Part shown: positions 42,085 through 51,653 of the stretch, one piece after another
Layout of the letters: each line of letters begins with the position of its first letter
Numbering within the stretch: the stretch's first letter is position 1
Assembly (NCBI RefSeq): GCF_000725485.1
Contig: NZ_JOAG01000010.1
Span: 204,886 to 268,885 of the forward strand
Length of the DNA: 64,000 bases
Direction: 5' to 3'
From: Nonomuraea candida
Lineage (GTDB): Bacteria > Actinomycetota > Actinomycetes > Streptosporangiales > Streptosporangiaceae
Made by a program: the position numbers and the translations under genes
Notes under the pieces: model-generated
Told to the model about the DNA's origin: nothing
The model's input: the letters and a program-made list of their open reading frames with translations, nothing else
Databases searched by the model: none

Positions 42085-45000
42085 CCGGTGCCCGGCCTCT
42101 CCCCCGGCCGCGGACCCGTTCGGCGCGCCGGCGGGCCGGTCCCGGCCGGAGACGCGCGCGACCAGGTCGCGCGCCTCGTCGAGCAGGTCGGCGCCGCGCC
42201 GGTCGCCGTACCCGGCCCGGACGGCGGCGAGCAGCCCCGGCGCGGCCCCCTCGGCGTACGGCTCGACGCGCTCGAAGGACATGCAGGGCATCGTGTTGTT
42301 GTACGCGAACCGCTCGGCCACCACCAGCAGCCCGATCGCGTCCCGGGGGTCCAGGGCCTCCCGCACCAGCCCCCAGACGCCGAGCGCGAACAGCAGCGAG
42401 CCGCACATCGGGAAGTCGAGGATGGGACTGTCCTCGGCCAGCGGGTCGTAGCCGCGCATGGTGGCGAACAGCTCCTCCCCGTACGCGACCTCCTCCGGCG
42501 GGGCGTGGTACGCGTACGCCGTCAGGGCGTACGACACCGCGACGATCGACCACGGCGTGATGTGCGTGGGCGGCGTGCCGGGCAGGCGCAGGTCGTGCGC
42601 CCGCCGGACGGCCAGGCGGTACTGCGCGAGCGCGGCGGCCGTCTCACCCCGGGCCAGGGCGAGCTCGGCCGCGCACAACGAGGCGAGCGCCACCCCGCCG
42701 AGCACGGTGCCGTGGTCGTTGATCCGGGTGATCTCGGCCAGCTCGGCCTCGGCCGCGCCGAGGTCGCCGTCGCTCAGGGCGGAGGTGAGCAGCACCGCGC
42801 GGAGCTGGGTCTCGTCGTCCGTGGCGCCGACCCGGCGCAGCACCGGGATGGCGGTGCGCGCGTGCCCGACCGCCCGCCGCCGGTCGCCGTTCTGCAGGAC
42901 CAGGTGGGCCAGCATGGCGTGGATGATCGCGGCGAACCACGGCCCCCCGTCGTCGCCGAGCAGCGCCAGGGTCCGCTCCGCGGCCTCGATCGCCCCGGGC
43001 ACGTCCCCGGCGTTCTCCAGAACGTGGGCGCTCGTCTGCGTGGCCGCGAGGACCACGGCGGGGTCGTCGTCGCGGCGCAGCGCCGCCAGCCGGCGGCGCA
43101 CCTCGGCGCCGTCGTCCGCGTCACACGCGAGCACCACCGTGGCCATCGCCGCCAGCCGGGGATCGGTCGACGGGCCGGTGGGCAGCCTGCTCAGGAGGCG
43201 GCGCATCGGGTCGACGACGCGGTCGGTGATGATCAGGCTGTTCATCAGCGTGATCAGCATGGCCGCCCTGGTGACCTCGAAGAGGTGCGGCGGCGGGACC
43301 CAGCCGGTCACCGCCTGGGCGATCGCCCGCTGGTGCACGAGGATGCGGGAGTGGTCGCCGCGGATCGACCACAACGCGCCGACGCCGGCCAGCAGCCGGA
43401 CCGCCGTGCCGGGGTCGGGCTCGGCGAGGGCCTGGCGGAGCAGGTCGGCGAGGTTGCCCTCCTCGGCGTGCAGCGCGTCGGCCGCCGCGAACTGCCCCGG
43501 GCCGAAGATCCTGGAGGCGTGCTCCAGGCTGTAGGCCGTCGCCCAGTCCCGCTGCGCCGCCCGGGCGGCCGGCTCCTCGCCGGCCTCGACCAGCCGCATC
43601 CGCCCGAACTCCCTGACGGTCTCCAGCATCCGGTAGCGCAGCCCGTACGCCGTCTCGCGGACGTTCAGCATCGACTGCTCGATCAGCGCGTCCACCACGT
43701 ACAGGGCGTCCGGACCGAGGACGTGCTCGGCCGCGGCCAGCGTGAACCCGTCGCCGAACAGCGACAACCACCGCAGCGCCCGCCGTTCCGGCTCCTCCAG
43801 CAGGTTCCACGACCACTCGATGACCGCGAGCAGCGTGCGGTGCCGGTCGGGGGCCGTCCGGTTGCCGCCGCGCAGCAGCGCGAACCGGTCCGCCAGGCGG
43901 CGCGCGATCTCCGCCACCGACATCACCCGCACCTTGGCCGCGGCCAGCTCGATCGCCAGCGGCAGCCCGTCGAGGCGGGCGACGATCTCCCCGGCCGCCT
44001 CCTCGTCGATCAGCACCCCGGGGCGGGCGGCGGTGGCGCGCTGGCGGAACAGCTCCACCGCGTCGCCCGCGGGCAGCTCGCCGAGCGGGTAGACGCGTTC
44101 GGCGGGGATGGCCAGCGGGGCGCGCGAGGTGGTGAGCACGCGCAGGTCGCGGGTGGCCACGGTGAGGAACGCCACCAGGTCGGCGACGGCCTCGATGACG
44201 TGCTCGCAGTTGTCCAGGATGAGCAGCGCCGGCGTCTGGTCGAGCTGCTGGGCGATGCGGGCGCGGACGTCCGAGCGCTGTTCGGCGGTCAGGACCCGGC
44301 GGCCGCTGACCGAGTCGCGCACGCCGAGCGCCGAGCCCACCTCGCCCACCACGCCCTCCGGCGAGGACACGCCGACCAGCTCGACGAAGTGGGCGACGGG
44401 CTGCGCGGCGGCCCTGCCGACGACGTGGGCCAGCCGCGTCTTGCCCAGCCCGCCGGGGCCGATGATGGAGACCACCCGGTTGGTCTGCAGGAGGGCGTGC
44501 ACCGCGCGGATGTCGCGGTCGCGGCCGAGCAGGGAGGAGCCGTCGAACAGGATGCCGTCGCGCACCGGGCGGTCGGCGGCGAGGAGTTCGGCGTGCACGC
44601 GGGCCAGCTCGGGCCCCGGCTCGGTGCCCAGGCGCGCCACCAGGCCCGCGCGGTAGCGCCCGTAGCGGTCCAGCGCGGCGGCGGCGCCGCGGACGGCGGC
44701 CTCGCTGCGCAGCAGGCAGGCCAGCAGCTCCTCGTCGTTCGGCGCGTCGGCCACGGCCGCCTCCAGCAGCGGCAGCGCGGCCTCGTGCGCGCCGCCGCGG
44801 CCCCGCGCGACGGCCGCGACCCGGCGCGCCCGGGCCGCCCACTCCGCCGCCACAGCCCTCAGCTCGGCCAGCGTGCCCCCCGCGCCGTCCGCGCCGTCCG
44901 CACCGCCGCCGGCGTTCTCCGGGGCGCCGGTCGCGAGGGTCATGGCCTGTTCGGCGCGTTGCCGGGCGAGTGCCACGTCGTCCGCGCCCAGCGCGGCCCG

Positions 45001-45312
45001 CGCCTCCTCGGCCAGCACGCCGACCAGCAGCGCGTCCACCTCGTGCGCGGCCAGCCCGAGCCGGTAGCCCCGGGAGATCCGCACCACGACGTCGGCGCGG
45101 GTCGCGGCCCTGGTGCGGGAGACGACCACCTGCAGAGCCTTCGTCGGGTTGGCCGGCGGCTCGCCGGGCCACAACTCCTCGACCAGGCGCTCGTCACTGA
45201 CCCCCGCCCGGCCGTGCAGGGCGAGCACGGCCAGCAGCGTCCGGGCGCGCTCGCCGACCACGGGCGCGCCTCGCCAGCGAACGCCGTCCAGCAGGATCAG
45301 GGCGGGAGACAC
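41944..45312 (-). CDS. AfsR/SARP-family transcriptional regulator (large, NB-ARC type)
   Basis: 1122 residues from GTG. An OmpR-type winged helix (about 1-90) and a BTAD domain (about 90-245) form the SARP part. An AAA/NB-ARC ATPase follows with P-loop IGPGGLGKTRL (about 285) and LLILDNCEHVIEA, then a long helical TPR-like C-terminus. Such regulators activate secondary-metabolite or exporter genes. The final 47 residues (rich in Arg, Asp and Gln) are encoded opposite the permease gene and have shadow-frame composition. The real end may lie near 42085 with a lost stop or frameshift. Confidence 0.88.
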   Translation of the reverse strand: MSPALILLDGVRWRGAPVVGERARTLLAVLALHGRAGVSDERLVEELWPGEPPANPTKALQVVVSRTRAATRADVVVRISRGYRLGLAAHEVDALLVGVLAEEARAALGADDVALARQRAEQAMTLATGAPENAGGGADGADGAGGTLAELRAVAAEWAARARRVAAVARGRGGAHEAALPLLEAAVADAPNDEELLACLLRSEAAVRGAAAALDRYGRYRAGLVARLGTEPGPELARVHAELLAADRPVRDGILFDGSSLLGRDRDIRAVHALLQTNRVVSIIGPGGLGKTRLAHVVGRAAAQPVAHFVELVGVSSPEGVVGEVGSALGVRDSVSGRRVLTAEQRSDVRARIAQQLDQTPALLILDNCEHVIEAVADLVAFLTVATRDLRVLTTSRAPLAIPAERVYPLGELPAGDAVELFRQRATAARPGVLIDEEAAGEIVARLDGLPLAIELAAAKVRVMSVAEIARRLADRFALLRGGNRTAPDRHRTLLAVIEWSWNLLEEPERRALRWLSLFGDGFTLAAAEHVLGPDALYVVDALIEQSMLNVRETAYGLRYRMLETVREFGRMRLVEAGEEPAARAAQRDWATAYSLEHASRIFGPGQFAAADALHAEEGNLADLLRQALAEPDPGTAVRLLAGVGALWSIRGDHSRILVHQRAIAQAVTGWVPPPHLFEVTRAAMLITLMNSLIITDRVVDPMRRLLSRLPTGPSTDPRLAAMATVVLACDADDGAEVRRRLAALRRDDDPAVVLAATQTSAHVLENAGDVPGAIEAAERTLALLGDDGGPWFAAIIHAMLAHLVLQNGDRRRAVGHARTAIPVLRRVGATDDETQLRAVLLTSALSDGDLGAAEAELAEITRINDHGTVLGGVALASLCAAELALARGETAAALAQYRLAVRRAHDLRLPGTPPTHITPWSIVAVSYALTAYAYHAPPEEVAYGEELFATMRGYDPLAEDSPILDFPMCGSLLFALGVWGLVREALDPRDAIGLLVVAERFAYNNTMPCMSFERVEPYAEGAAPGLLAAVRAGYGDRRGADLLDEARDLVARVSGRDRPAGAPNGSAAGGEAGHRSDVPLVAAHRQRREDRDDDQAGQQRPGHLRADDGAVGEVAGGRDQV

Positions 45313-45396
45313 ATCCCCAGCTTACGGACGACCCGGACGTCACTGCGGCGCTGCGGGGACCGCGGGGACCGCCGGTACTGCGGGGACCGCGGCCGG

Positions 45397-46080
45397 TCAG
45401 CCGGAGGCGGCGGAGTCGCGGAAGAGGAAGCTGGCGGCGTGATCGGCGTGCAGGTACCGGTGGAACCGCGCGGCCCTGGCCCGGGCGGTCTTGTCGGCGG
45501 TGACGACCGTGAGGAGGACGTAGCTCCTGGTCCGGGTCAGCCGCTGCTTGCCGTAGGCGTACGTGTCGAGCATCGTGTCCCGGCGCCACTTCACCGCCCC
45601 GGAGGCGCCCGTCAGCCGCTTGAGCGCGGCCTGCGCGGCCTTCTCACCGGGGAAGGCCATGATCATCTGAATCGCGGTGAGATGCCCCCCATAGGCCCGG
45701 TAGGCCAGCTGCACGACGCGCTCGCACCCGCTGGCGGCCAGCAGCCCGCGCCTGTCGACGGGGGCGCAGGACGCGTACGTCCAGCCGCCCACCTTCCGGG
45801 CCTGGAACGCCACGTCACCCATGCGGAAGTTCCAGTCGCCGTACTGGTCTGCGTGGATGCGCCGGTCCGGCGGGCGCGCCTGCCCGCTCGGCCCCGGCTC
45901 CTCCTCCGGCTCTGGCCCGGCGGCGGGCCAGGACACCGTGAGGGCCGGGGCGGAGGCGGGGTCGAGATACCGGTACAGGCTGTACGCGAGGCCGCCCGGC
46001 AGCAGCACCACCAGGATCAGGACCAGGGCGGTGACCACACCGGGGTATTCCCGCACGTCGGGCTGCCGAGGGTGTGCCAT
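45397..46080 (-). CDS. Membrane-anchored hypothetical protein
   Basis: 227 residues from the ATG MAHPRQPDVREY. One N-terminal transmembrane helix (about 16-38) is followed by a Pro/Glu-rich linker and an extracytoplasmic domain of about 150 residues with two Cys (YASCAPVD, ASGCERVV) that could pair. It ends SFLFRDSAASG. No enzyme motif is recognised; the fold may be PknH/sensor-like, but this is a guess. It is divergent from the substrate-binding-protein gene with a 241-bp intergenic region, in which only short AT-richer patches are seen. Confidence 0.65.
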   Translation of the reverse strand: MAHPRQPDVREYPGVVTALVLILVVLLPGGLAYSLYRYLDPASAPALTVSWPAAGPEPEEEPGPSGQARPPDRRIHADQYGDWNFRMGDVAFQARKVGGWTYASCAPVDRRGLLAASGCERVVQLAYRAYGGHLTAIQMIMAFPGEKAAQAALKRLTGASGAVKWRRDTMLDTYAYGKQRLTRTRSYVLLTVVTADKTARARAARFHRYLHADHAASFLFRDSAASG

Positions 46081-46321
46081 GCCACGATTGTGCAGCACGT
46101 CCCCTTCTGCCCCATACCTCCCGGCAGCACCTGAGGACCCGGCGGCCCCCGCACGACCGGCCCCCACGGGCCGTGGCGCACTGTTGTCCGGCCGCCGTTG
46201 AACACGTTTTAATGACGGTGAGTTTCGGCGGCCGCCGGCCCAGGGATGGAAAGCGTGCGATCGGCATTCGGGGAGTCGCACGCCCGCACGGTCATGGGAT
46301 GAGTGACGGCTTGGAGTCCAG

Positions 46322-47866
46322 ATGTATGACGAACCGGCACCGGCACCCTCCCCGGCCGCGCGCGCCTGGAGCCTCTTACGACGGTTGGGGAGCCTTTTCC
46401 GGCGCCGCCTGGTGGTGATCGTGGTGGTCGTCGCCGTGCTGATCTCCACGGTGGTGCTCGTCAACTACACGCAGGGCTGGTGGCCCTGGGGCGGCTGCGA
46501 GACGAGGAGCGCCGACGTCGTCTCCGTCGACGGCGAATGCGTCGGCCTGATGGACCCGGCCGAGGGCACGGCGGTCCTGGGCCCGCAGTACCAACGCATC
46601 CTGGAGGCCATCGCGGCCGAGAACCGCGAGGTCACCCAGGACAAGGACTACAGCACGATCGCGCTGATGGCGCCGATGGGGGCGGGCCCGCGCGGGCTGG
46701 TCGGCGAGCGCGCCCTGCACCAGCTCGAAGGGGCGTTCATCGGCCAGTACCGCGCCAACCGCTCCGACACCTTCCCCAAGATCCGGCTCCTGCTGGCCAA
46801 CACCGGCCACGACGGCTCCAAGTGGCGCACCACGGTGCAGGCGGTGCGCAGGAACGCCGCCACGGGCGCCACGGCGAGCCCCGGGCAGATCGTCGCCGTC
46901 ACCGGCATGGGCCCCAGCCAGCAGGAGAGCATCGACGCCGCCCGCGCCCTGGCCAAGGACCCCGGCATCCCGATGGTCGCCGACTTCATCACCGCGGCCG
47001 GCTTCAACACCACCGGAGAGATCGACGACGGCGGGCCCATCCCCGGCCTCACCCGCACCGCCGTCAGCACCTCCGCCCAGCTCGCCGCCATCGCCGCCGA
47101 CTTCAAGAAGCGCAAGGTGGGCGGGAGCGCGGCGCTGATGTGGGCGGACGTGACCCCGCAGGGCACCAAGGACCTGTACGCCCGCTCGCTCAAGGACGCC
47201 TTCCTCGACCCCAAGCTCGGGCTCAAGCCGTACGTCGACAGGTCCGGGCTCAGCTTCCCCTTCGACCCGCGCGGCGGCCCCTCGCTGCTGCGTACGATCA
47301 GCGACACGATCTGCGGCACGAAGGTCGACATGATCTTCTACGCCGGCCGCCAGGCGTTCATGCCCACCTTCCTCAAGCTGCTGCGCAACCGGCCCTGCCG
47401 CTCCACGCCCATCACCGTCGTCACCGGTGACGACGCCCAGGACCAGGACCCGAACGACCCGTCGCTGCACGACCCGGAGGCGCCCATCAAGGTGCTGTTC
47501 GTGCCGCTGGCCGACCCCAAGCGGCTCGACCACGAGGACAACCAGCACCGCCAGCTCTACCGCGACTTCCGCAACGAGTTCGTGGCGGCCCACCACGGGG
47601 TGACCTTCCCCGCGGGGCACCTCGGCAGCGGCCTGGCGATCCTGGCGTACGACGCGGTGACCGCCGCGGCCACCGCCGTGCAGAAGGCCGCCATCGGCGT
47701 GGACCCGTCCCAGCTCAGCCTGCCCTCGGCGGCGGCCGTGCGCGGGCAGCTCTACCTGTTCACCGGCACCAACGTCATCCGCGGCGCCAGCGGCGCCTTC
47801 ATCCTCGACTCCAGGACCGGCGAGCGGGTGAACGTCACCGCGCCCACCCCCGTGACCATCCCGTGA
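46322..47866 (+). CDS. Membrane-anchored periplasmic-binding-protein-like receptor
   Basis: 514 residues. A short cytoplasmic N-terminus and one transmembrane helix (about 30-50) precede an extracellular type I periplasmic-binding fold. It has two lobes with segments such as YSTIALMAPMG, IVAVTGMGPSQQESID and VDMIFYAGRQAF, as in branched-chain amino-acid or receptor binding proteins. There is no permease nearby and the anchor is a helix rather than a lipid, so a sensing role is more likely than transport. It is convergent with the kinase/phosphatase/vWA operon and could supply its signal. Confidence 0.75.
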   Translation: MYDEPAPAPSPAARAWSLLRRLGSLFRRRLVVIVVVVAVLISTVVLVNYTQGWWPWGGCETRSADVVSVDGECVGLMDPAEGTAVLGPQYQRILEAIAAENREVTQDKDYSTIALMAPMGAGPRGLVGERALHQLEGAFIGQYRANRSDTFPKIRLLLANTGHDGSKWRTTVQAVRRNAATGATASPGQIVAVTGMGPSQQESIDAARALAKDPGIPMVADFITAAGFNTTGEIDDGGPIPGLTRTAVSTSAQLAAIAADFKKRKVGGSAALMWADVTPQGTKDLYARSLKDAFLDPKLGLKPYVDRSGLSFPFDPRGGPSLLRTISDTICGTKVDMIFYAGRQAFMPTFLKLLRNRPCRSTPITVVTGDDAQDQDPNDPSLHDPEAPIKVLFVPLADPKRLDHEDNQHRQLYRDFRNEFVAAHHGVTFPAGHLGSGLAILAYDAVTAAATAVQKAAIGVDPSQLSLPSAAAVRGQLYLFTGTNVIRGASGAFILDSRTGERVNVTAPTPVTIP

Positions 47867-48000
47867 GCGCGACGATCACCACGCCCACGCCCGCGAACCA
47901 TCCCGTGAGCGCGACGATCACCACGCCCACGCCCGCGAACTACCCCGTGAGCGCGACGATCACCACGCCCACGCCCGCGAACTACCCCGTGAGCGCGACG
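47863..48000. repeat. 42-bp tandem repeats copying the kinase gene end
   Basis: Three 42-bp units start at 47863, 47905 and 47947, and a partial fourth begins at 47989. On the minus strand each carries VIVALTG followed by a stop or its variant, i.e. the last seven codons of the Ser/Thr kinase plus 18 bp downstream. The true stop is at 47982-47984. The array fills the space up to the convergent gene end. Confidence 0.9.
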
Positions 48001-49172
48001 ATCACCGCCAGCGCCACGACCGCGACGAGCAGCAGGACCAGCCACCGGTGCGTGGCGGTCAGCCGGCCGAGCCGCACCCGCTCCAGCTCCCCCGCCTCGG
48101 TGAGGCGGAGCACCGCCGTGCCCATCCTGAACCGGTCACCCGGCCGCAGCGTCGCGTAGAGGACCGGGCGGCCGTCGATGTACGTCCCCCGCCCGCCGCT
48201 GTGGTCGTGCAGCCGGTAGCCCGCGCTCACCCGGCGCACGGTGGCGTGCGCGGGCGCGACCCCCGCCCCCGGGATCACGATGTCGGCCGCGGGCCCGCTG
48301 CCCAGCGTGGTGGTCTCCTTCAGCGGCCCGAGGGCGACCGGCAGCATGCCGGGGCGCGGCACCGTCGCGTGCGCGGTCCGCGACCGCTGCCCCACCAGCC
48401 GGCCGAGCAGCTCCATCGTGCCGGGCCGCCGCGCCGGGTCCTTGGCCAGGCACTCGGCGACCAGGGAGCGCAGCGGCTCGGAGATCATCCCCACGTCGGG
48501 CGTCTCGGTCAGGACGCGGTTGATGATGGCCGCCACGTTGTTCCCCGCGAACGGCGCCCTGCCGGTGGCGGCGAAGTACATCGTGGCCGCCCACGCGTGC
48601 ACGTCGGCCGGCGGCCCCACCTCGGCGTCCACCCCTTCCACCTGCTCCGGCGCGAGGTAGCCCGGGGTGCCCAGCGGCGTGGTGAGCGCGGCGGTCGCCT
48701 CCAGGGCCCGCGCGATCCCGAAGTCCACCACCCGCGGCCCGTCCGGCCCGACGATGACGTTGGCGGGCTTGAGGTCCCGGTGCACGACCCCCGCGCCGTG
48801 GATCGCGGCCAGGGCGGTGGCCGTGTAGGTCGCCAGGCGCTCCAGCGCGGCCCCCGACAGGGGCCCGTGCCTGTCGACCAGCTCCTGGAGCGACGGGCCC
48901 GGCACGTACTCGCTCACGATGTACGGCTGGTCCCGGTCGATCGCCGCCTCGATGATCATCGCCGTGTACGCCCTGGGCACCCGCGACGCGATGGCCACCT
49001 CGTCCGCGAACCGCCGGCGCGCCCTCGGGTCGGCCGCCCCCTGCGCGTGGATCACCTTGATCGCGACCCGGCCCGCCTCGCCGCGCGCGAGGTAGACCGT
49101 GCCCTGGCCGCCCGCGCCCAGGCGGCCGAGCACCTCGTACGGCCCGATGCGCCGCGGGTCGCCGGCGTTCAT
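47982..49172 (-). CDS. Ser/Thr protein kinase with FHA domain and C-terminal membrane anchor
   Basis: 396 residues. The kinase domain has Gly loop LGAGGQGTVY, Lys in VAIKVI, catalytic HRDLKPAN, DFGIARA and APEQVEG. An FHA-like phosphothreonine-binding domain lies at about 283-360 (LGSGPAADIVI, HDHSGGRGTYIDGRP). A C-terminal helix (WLVLLLVAVVALAVIV) ends the protein, so the kinase faces the cytoplasm and is tail-anchored. It directly abuts the kinase-like gene. It is the last gene of a vWA-PP2C-kinase-like-kinase operon; FHA domains typically read phosphorylation made by the partner kinase. Confidence 0.92.
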   Translation of the reverse strand: MNAGDPRRIGPYEVLGRLGAGGQGTVYLARGEAGRVAIKVIHAQGAADPRARRRFADEVAIASRVPRAYTAMIIEAAIDRDQPYIVSEYVPGPSLQELVDRHGPLSGAALERLATYTATALAAIHGAGVVHRDLKPANVIVGPDGPRVVDFGIARALEATAALTTPLGTPGYLAPEQVEGVDAEVGPPADVHAWAATMYFAATGRAPFAGNNVAAIINRVLTETPDVGMISEPLRSLVAECLAKDPARRPGTMELLGRLVGQRSRTAHATVPRPGMLPVALGPLKETTTLGSGPAADIVIPGAGVAPAHATVRRVSAGYRLHDHSGGRGTYIDGRPVLYATLRPGDRFRMGTAVLRLTEAGELERVRLGRLTATHRWLVLLLVAVVALAVIVALTG

Positions 49173-50420
49173 TCAGGCTCCCCAGGTGAGCGCGACGACG
49201 ACGGCGATGGCCGCCAGGACGACGATCAGCACCACGATGCCCCCACGCGCCCCGCGCGCGGCGGCCCCGGCGGCGGACTCCCCGCGCCGCCACGCCTCGC
49301 GCAGGTTGGAGTCGGTCTCCACGTAGATGCGCTCGGGCGTGACGAGCCACCGCCACGACTCGCCCGCCGCCCGCCACCGCTCGACGTCCACCGACTCCGG
49401 CGCGCCGTCCAGGCACTGCCTGATCAGCCGGCGGTGCCGGGCCGGCAGGACCCTGGCGAGCGCGGCCTCGTCGACGGTCCACGCCTCGGCGCTCTCCTGG
49501 AGGCACCGCACGACGGCCCAGGCGAACTTGTAGTAGTCCGACTCCGGGGTGAACGCGCCCTCACGGGGCAGCTTCCACTGCTCGGGATCGGCCTCCGGCA
49601 GGGCCCCGCGCCCTCCGGCGGGCAGGCAGGAGTCGCAGTCCAGCAGGTACACCGCGGGCGCCGGATCGACGGTGAAGACCGCGTTGCGCAGTTGCAGATC
49701 GCCCACCACGTAGCCGTGCTCGTGCAGCCACTGCATCGTAGCCAGCAGCCGGCCGAGGACGGCCAGCTTGTAGGGCGGCTCGTAGTAGCGCGTGTCGTAG
49801 TGCTCCTTGAGTGCGCGCACCCGCTCGGGCGAGCGGGTGAGCTCGTCCAGGTGGCGCGGGGTCAGCCGGTCGCGCAGCCCGGCGAACATCCGCTCGGGAG
49901 CCGGCCTGACCAGGATGCCGACGACCCGGCCGCCCTCTCCTCTGACCGCCGCGATCGGCCAGGCGCAGCGCCGGTCGAGCGTCCTGCGGTCCTGCCCGGG
50001 CAGGTCGCGCCGCCAGCGCACCATGGCGAGCAGGGCGTCCTCGTCCAGGCCCGCCAGGGTCTCCTGGTCGTACCGTTTGCACAGGAACCGGCCGCGTACG
50101 CCGGGGACCTGGCACAACGCCAGGCCGCTCGCCTGGCCGCCGGGACGCAGGTGGTAACCCCCGCCGTCCTCGGCCACCACCAGCTCCGCCTCCTCGACCA
50201 CCTCCGGGGGACCGTCGGCGGGCCCGCTCGCGAACCTGCCCGGCGAACCGCCCAGCGGGCTGCCCGGCGAACCGCCCCCGGACCCGTCCGGCGGAGCGCT
50301 CGCCGGCCTTGCCGACCCGTCCGGCGAAGCGCTCACCGGCCTTGGCGACCCGTCCGGCGAAGCGCTCGCCGGCCTGTCCGCGGCCCCGTCCAGGGGGCTG
50401 CCGGAGGGATGGGGACTCAT
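49173..50420 (-). CDS. Protein-kinase-like membrane protein (TerY-triad kinase type)
   Basis: 415 residues. The N-terminal 75 residues are low-complexity (repeated SPDGS / PPDGS units). A kinase-like core follows with FLCKRYDQETL (probable nucleotide Lys), HEHGYVVGDLQLRNAVF (catalytic-loop-like Asp and Asn) and VYLLDCDSCLP (metal-Asp-like). The classical Gly loop is not evident. A C-terminal helix (GGIVVLIVVLAAIAVVVAL) anchors it in the membrane, matching the tail of the next kinase. Kinases of this divergent type accompany vWA and PP2C proteins in TerY-P triads. Activity is unproven. Confidence 0.78.
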   Translation of the reverse strand: MSPHPSGSPLDGAADRPASASPDGSPRPVSASPDGSARPASAPPDGSGGGSPGSPLGGSPGRFASGPADGPPEVVEEAELVVAEDGGGYHLRPGGQASGLALCQVPGVRGRFLCKRYDQETLAGLDEDALLAMVRWRRDLPGQDRRTLDRRCAWPIAAVRGEGGRVVGILVRPAPERMFAGLRDRLTPRHLDELTRSPERVRALKEHYDTRYYEPPYKLAVLGRLLATMQWLHEHGYVVGDLQLRNAVFTVDPAPAVYLLDCDSCLPAGGRGALPEADPEQWKLPREGAFTPESDYYKFAWAVVRCLQESAEAWTVDEAALARVLPARHRRLIRQCLDGAPESVDVERWRAAGESWRWLVTPERIYVETDSNLREAWRRGESAAGAAARGARGGIVVLIVVLAAIAVVVALTWGA

Positions 50421-50444
50421 GCTTCCACCACCGCAGCACTCCCG

Positions 50445-51653
50445 TCACAGGACGGCCGTGTCGTGGCGGCCCGCCCACACCGCCAGGACTGTCCGGTCGT
50501 CGTCGTAGGTCGACAGCTGGAAGTCCACGTCCCTGAGGAAGCCGCGCAGCTCCGGCGGAGAGCTCCAGGAGGTGGCGAGCCGCTGGGCGAGCAGGCTGCC
50601 ACCGCCGCCCATGGCCGAGCCGAACCCGTCGCTGCACAGGACGAGCACATCCCCCGGCCCCCAGTCGATCTGCCGTTCCCGCAGCTCGCCGAGGTCCTCG
50701 GGGAGGGCGGACGTGACGTTGCCCGGCCGCTGCCCCTCGGGCGGGAAGAGCTCGGTCCACATCCCGTCGTGGAGCCACAGCGCGGGGGAGTCGCCGATGG
50801 CCGCGCAGGCCGCGATGCCCCGCCTGCCGTCCGCCGGGACGACCCCGATCGTCAGCGTGGTGGCGGGCGGCTCCGAGGCGCCGGCGCCGCGCTCGCCACC
50901 CGGCCGGCCGCCGAGCCGGGCGGTGGCGCGCATGACCTCCCCGGCGACGGTGGCGAAGGCCGCGTGCCAGCCGAGGCCGGGGGTCAGCGAGAGGTTCGTG
51001 GCGGCGCGCACGGCCACCGCGGCGGCGTGCTCGGCGTGCAACGTGCTGCCCAGCCCGTCGGCCACGGCCGCGATGACCCATCGCCCGTCCGCGCTCAGCC
51101 GTACGGCGTAGGCGTCCTGCAAGGGCTCGCCGCGATACCGGTGACGCCGCCCGCGGATGCTCACCGCGCGTACCGTGGTCTGCGCCAGCATGCCGCCGTC
51201 GAGCGCCACGCCGGGGGCCCGCGAGTCGGCGCCGCCGGCCAGCAGGACGGGCACCGGCTGCGGCAGCGGCCCGAGCGGCGCCCCGCCACCGCCGCTCCCG
51301 CTCCCGGCGCGGTTGCGGCGATCGAGCAGCGAGCGCCCGAGCAGAGCGGCGCCGCCACCGGCGACGAGCCCCGACAGGATCCACCACGGCCACTGCGACG
51401 CACCCCCGCCGCCCGGCCGCCCGGCCGGCGTCACGGTCACCGTCACGGTCGGCTCGGCCCGCTGCCCGGGCAGCGGACCGGACGTCACATCCGCCGTCAC
51501 GGTCGGCTCCGCCCGCTCCCCGGGCAGCGGACCTGACCTCACACCCGCCATCACGGTCGGCTCCGCCCGCTCCCGGCACAGCGGACCTGACGTCACGCCC
51601 ACCGGCCCGGCTCCGGCGACCAGGAGTAATCCCGCCAGCGCCGCCCTGATCAT
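50445..51653 (-). CDS. PP2C-family protein phosphatase with N-terminal secretion/anchor region
   Basis: 402 residues. A hydrophobic N-terminus is followed by three copies of a SGPL..ERAEPTVT unit (about 21-75) and a transmembrane helix (about 87-104). The cytoplasmic PP2C domain has QDAYAV, VADGLGS, AIGDSPALWL, LVLCSDGFGSAM and DDDRTVLAV, so the metal-binding Asp residues are present. It would remove phosphates placed by the two kinases of the operon. Its start overlaps the vWA gene stop (ATGA). Confidence 0.87.
   Translation of the reverse strand: MIRAALAGLLLVAGAGPVGVTSGPLCRERAEPTVMAGVRSGPLPGERAEPTVTADVTSGPLPGQRAEPTVTVTVTPAGRPGGGGASQWPWWILSGLVAGGGAALLGRSLLDRRNRAGSGSGGGGAPLGPLPQPVPVLLAGGADSRAPGVALDGGMLAQTTVRAVSIRGRRHRYRGEPLQDAYAVRLSADGRWVIAAVADGLGSTLHAEHAAAVAVRAATNLSLTPGLGWHAAFATVAGEVMRATARLGGRPGGERGAGASEPPATTLTIGVVPADGRRGIAACAAIGDSPALWLHDGMWTELFPPEGQRPGNVTSALPEDLGELRERQIDWGPGDVLVLCSDGFGSAMGGGGSLLAQRLATSWSSPPELRGFLRDVDFQLSTYDDDRTVLAVWAGRHDTAVL

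Noticed and set aside
42088..46134. A 1348-codon plus-strand open frame opposite the AfsR-type gene
   Set aside because: Its composition (Gly/Arg/Val/His-rich, no folded motifs) is that of a GC-driven shadow. The opposite strand has clear SARP and NB-ARC motifs.
47863..48159. Plus-strand frame encoding a 14-residue SATITTPTPAN repeat protein
   Set aside because: It is the reverse reading of the kinase 3'-end repeat array and lacks a ribosome-binding site.
48048..51536. A long plus-strand frame opposite the kinase/PP2C operon
   Set aside because: Arg/Pro/His-rich with no motifs; the minus strand encodes recognisable kinase, phosphatase and FHA domains.
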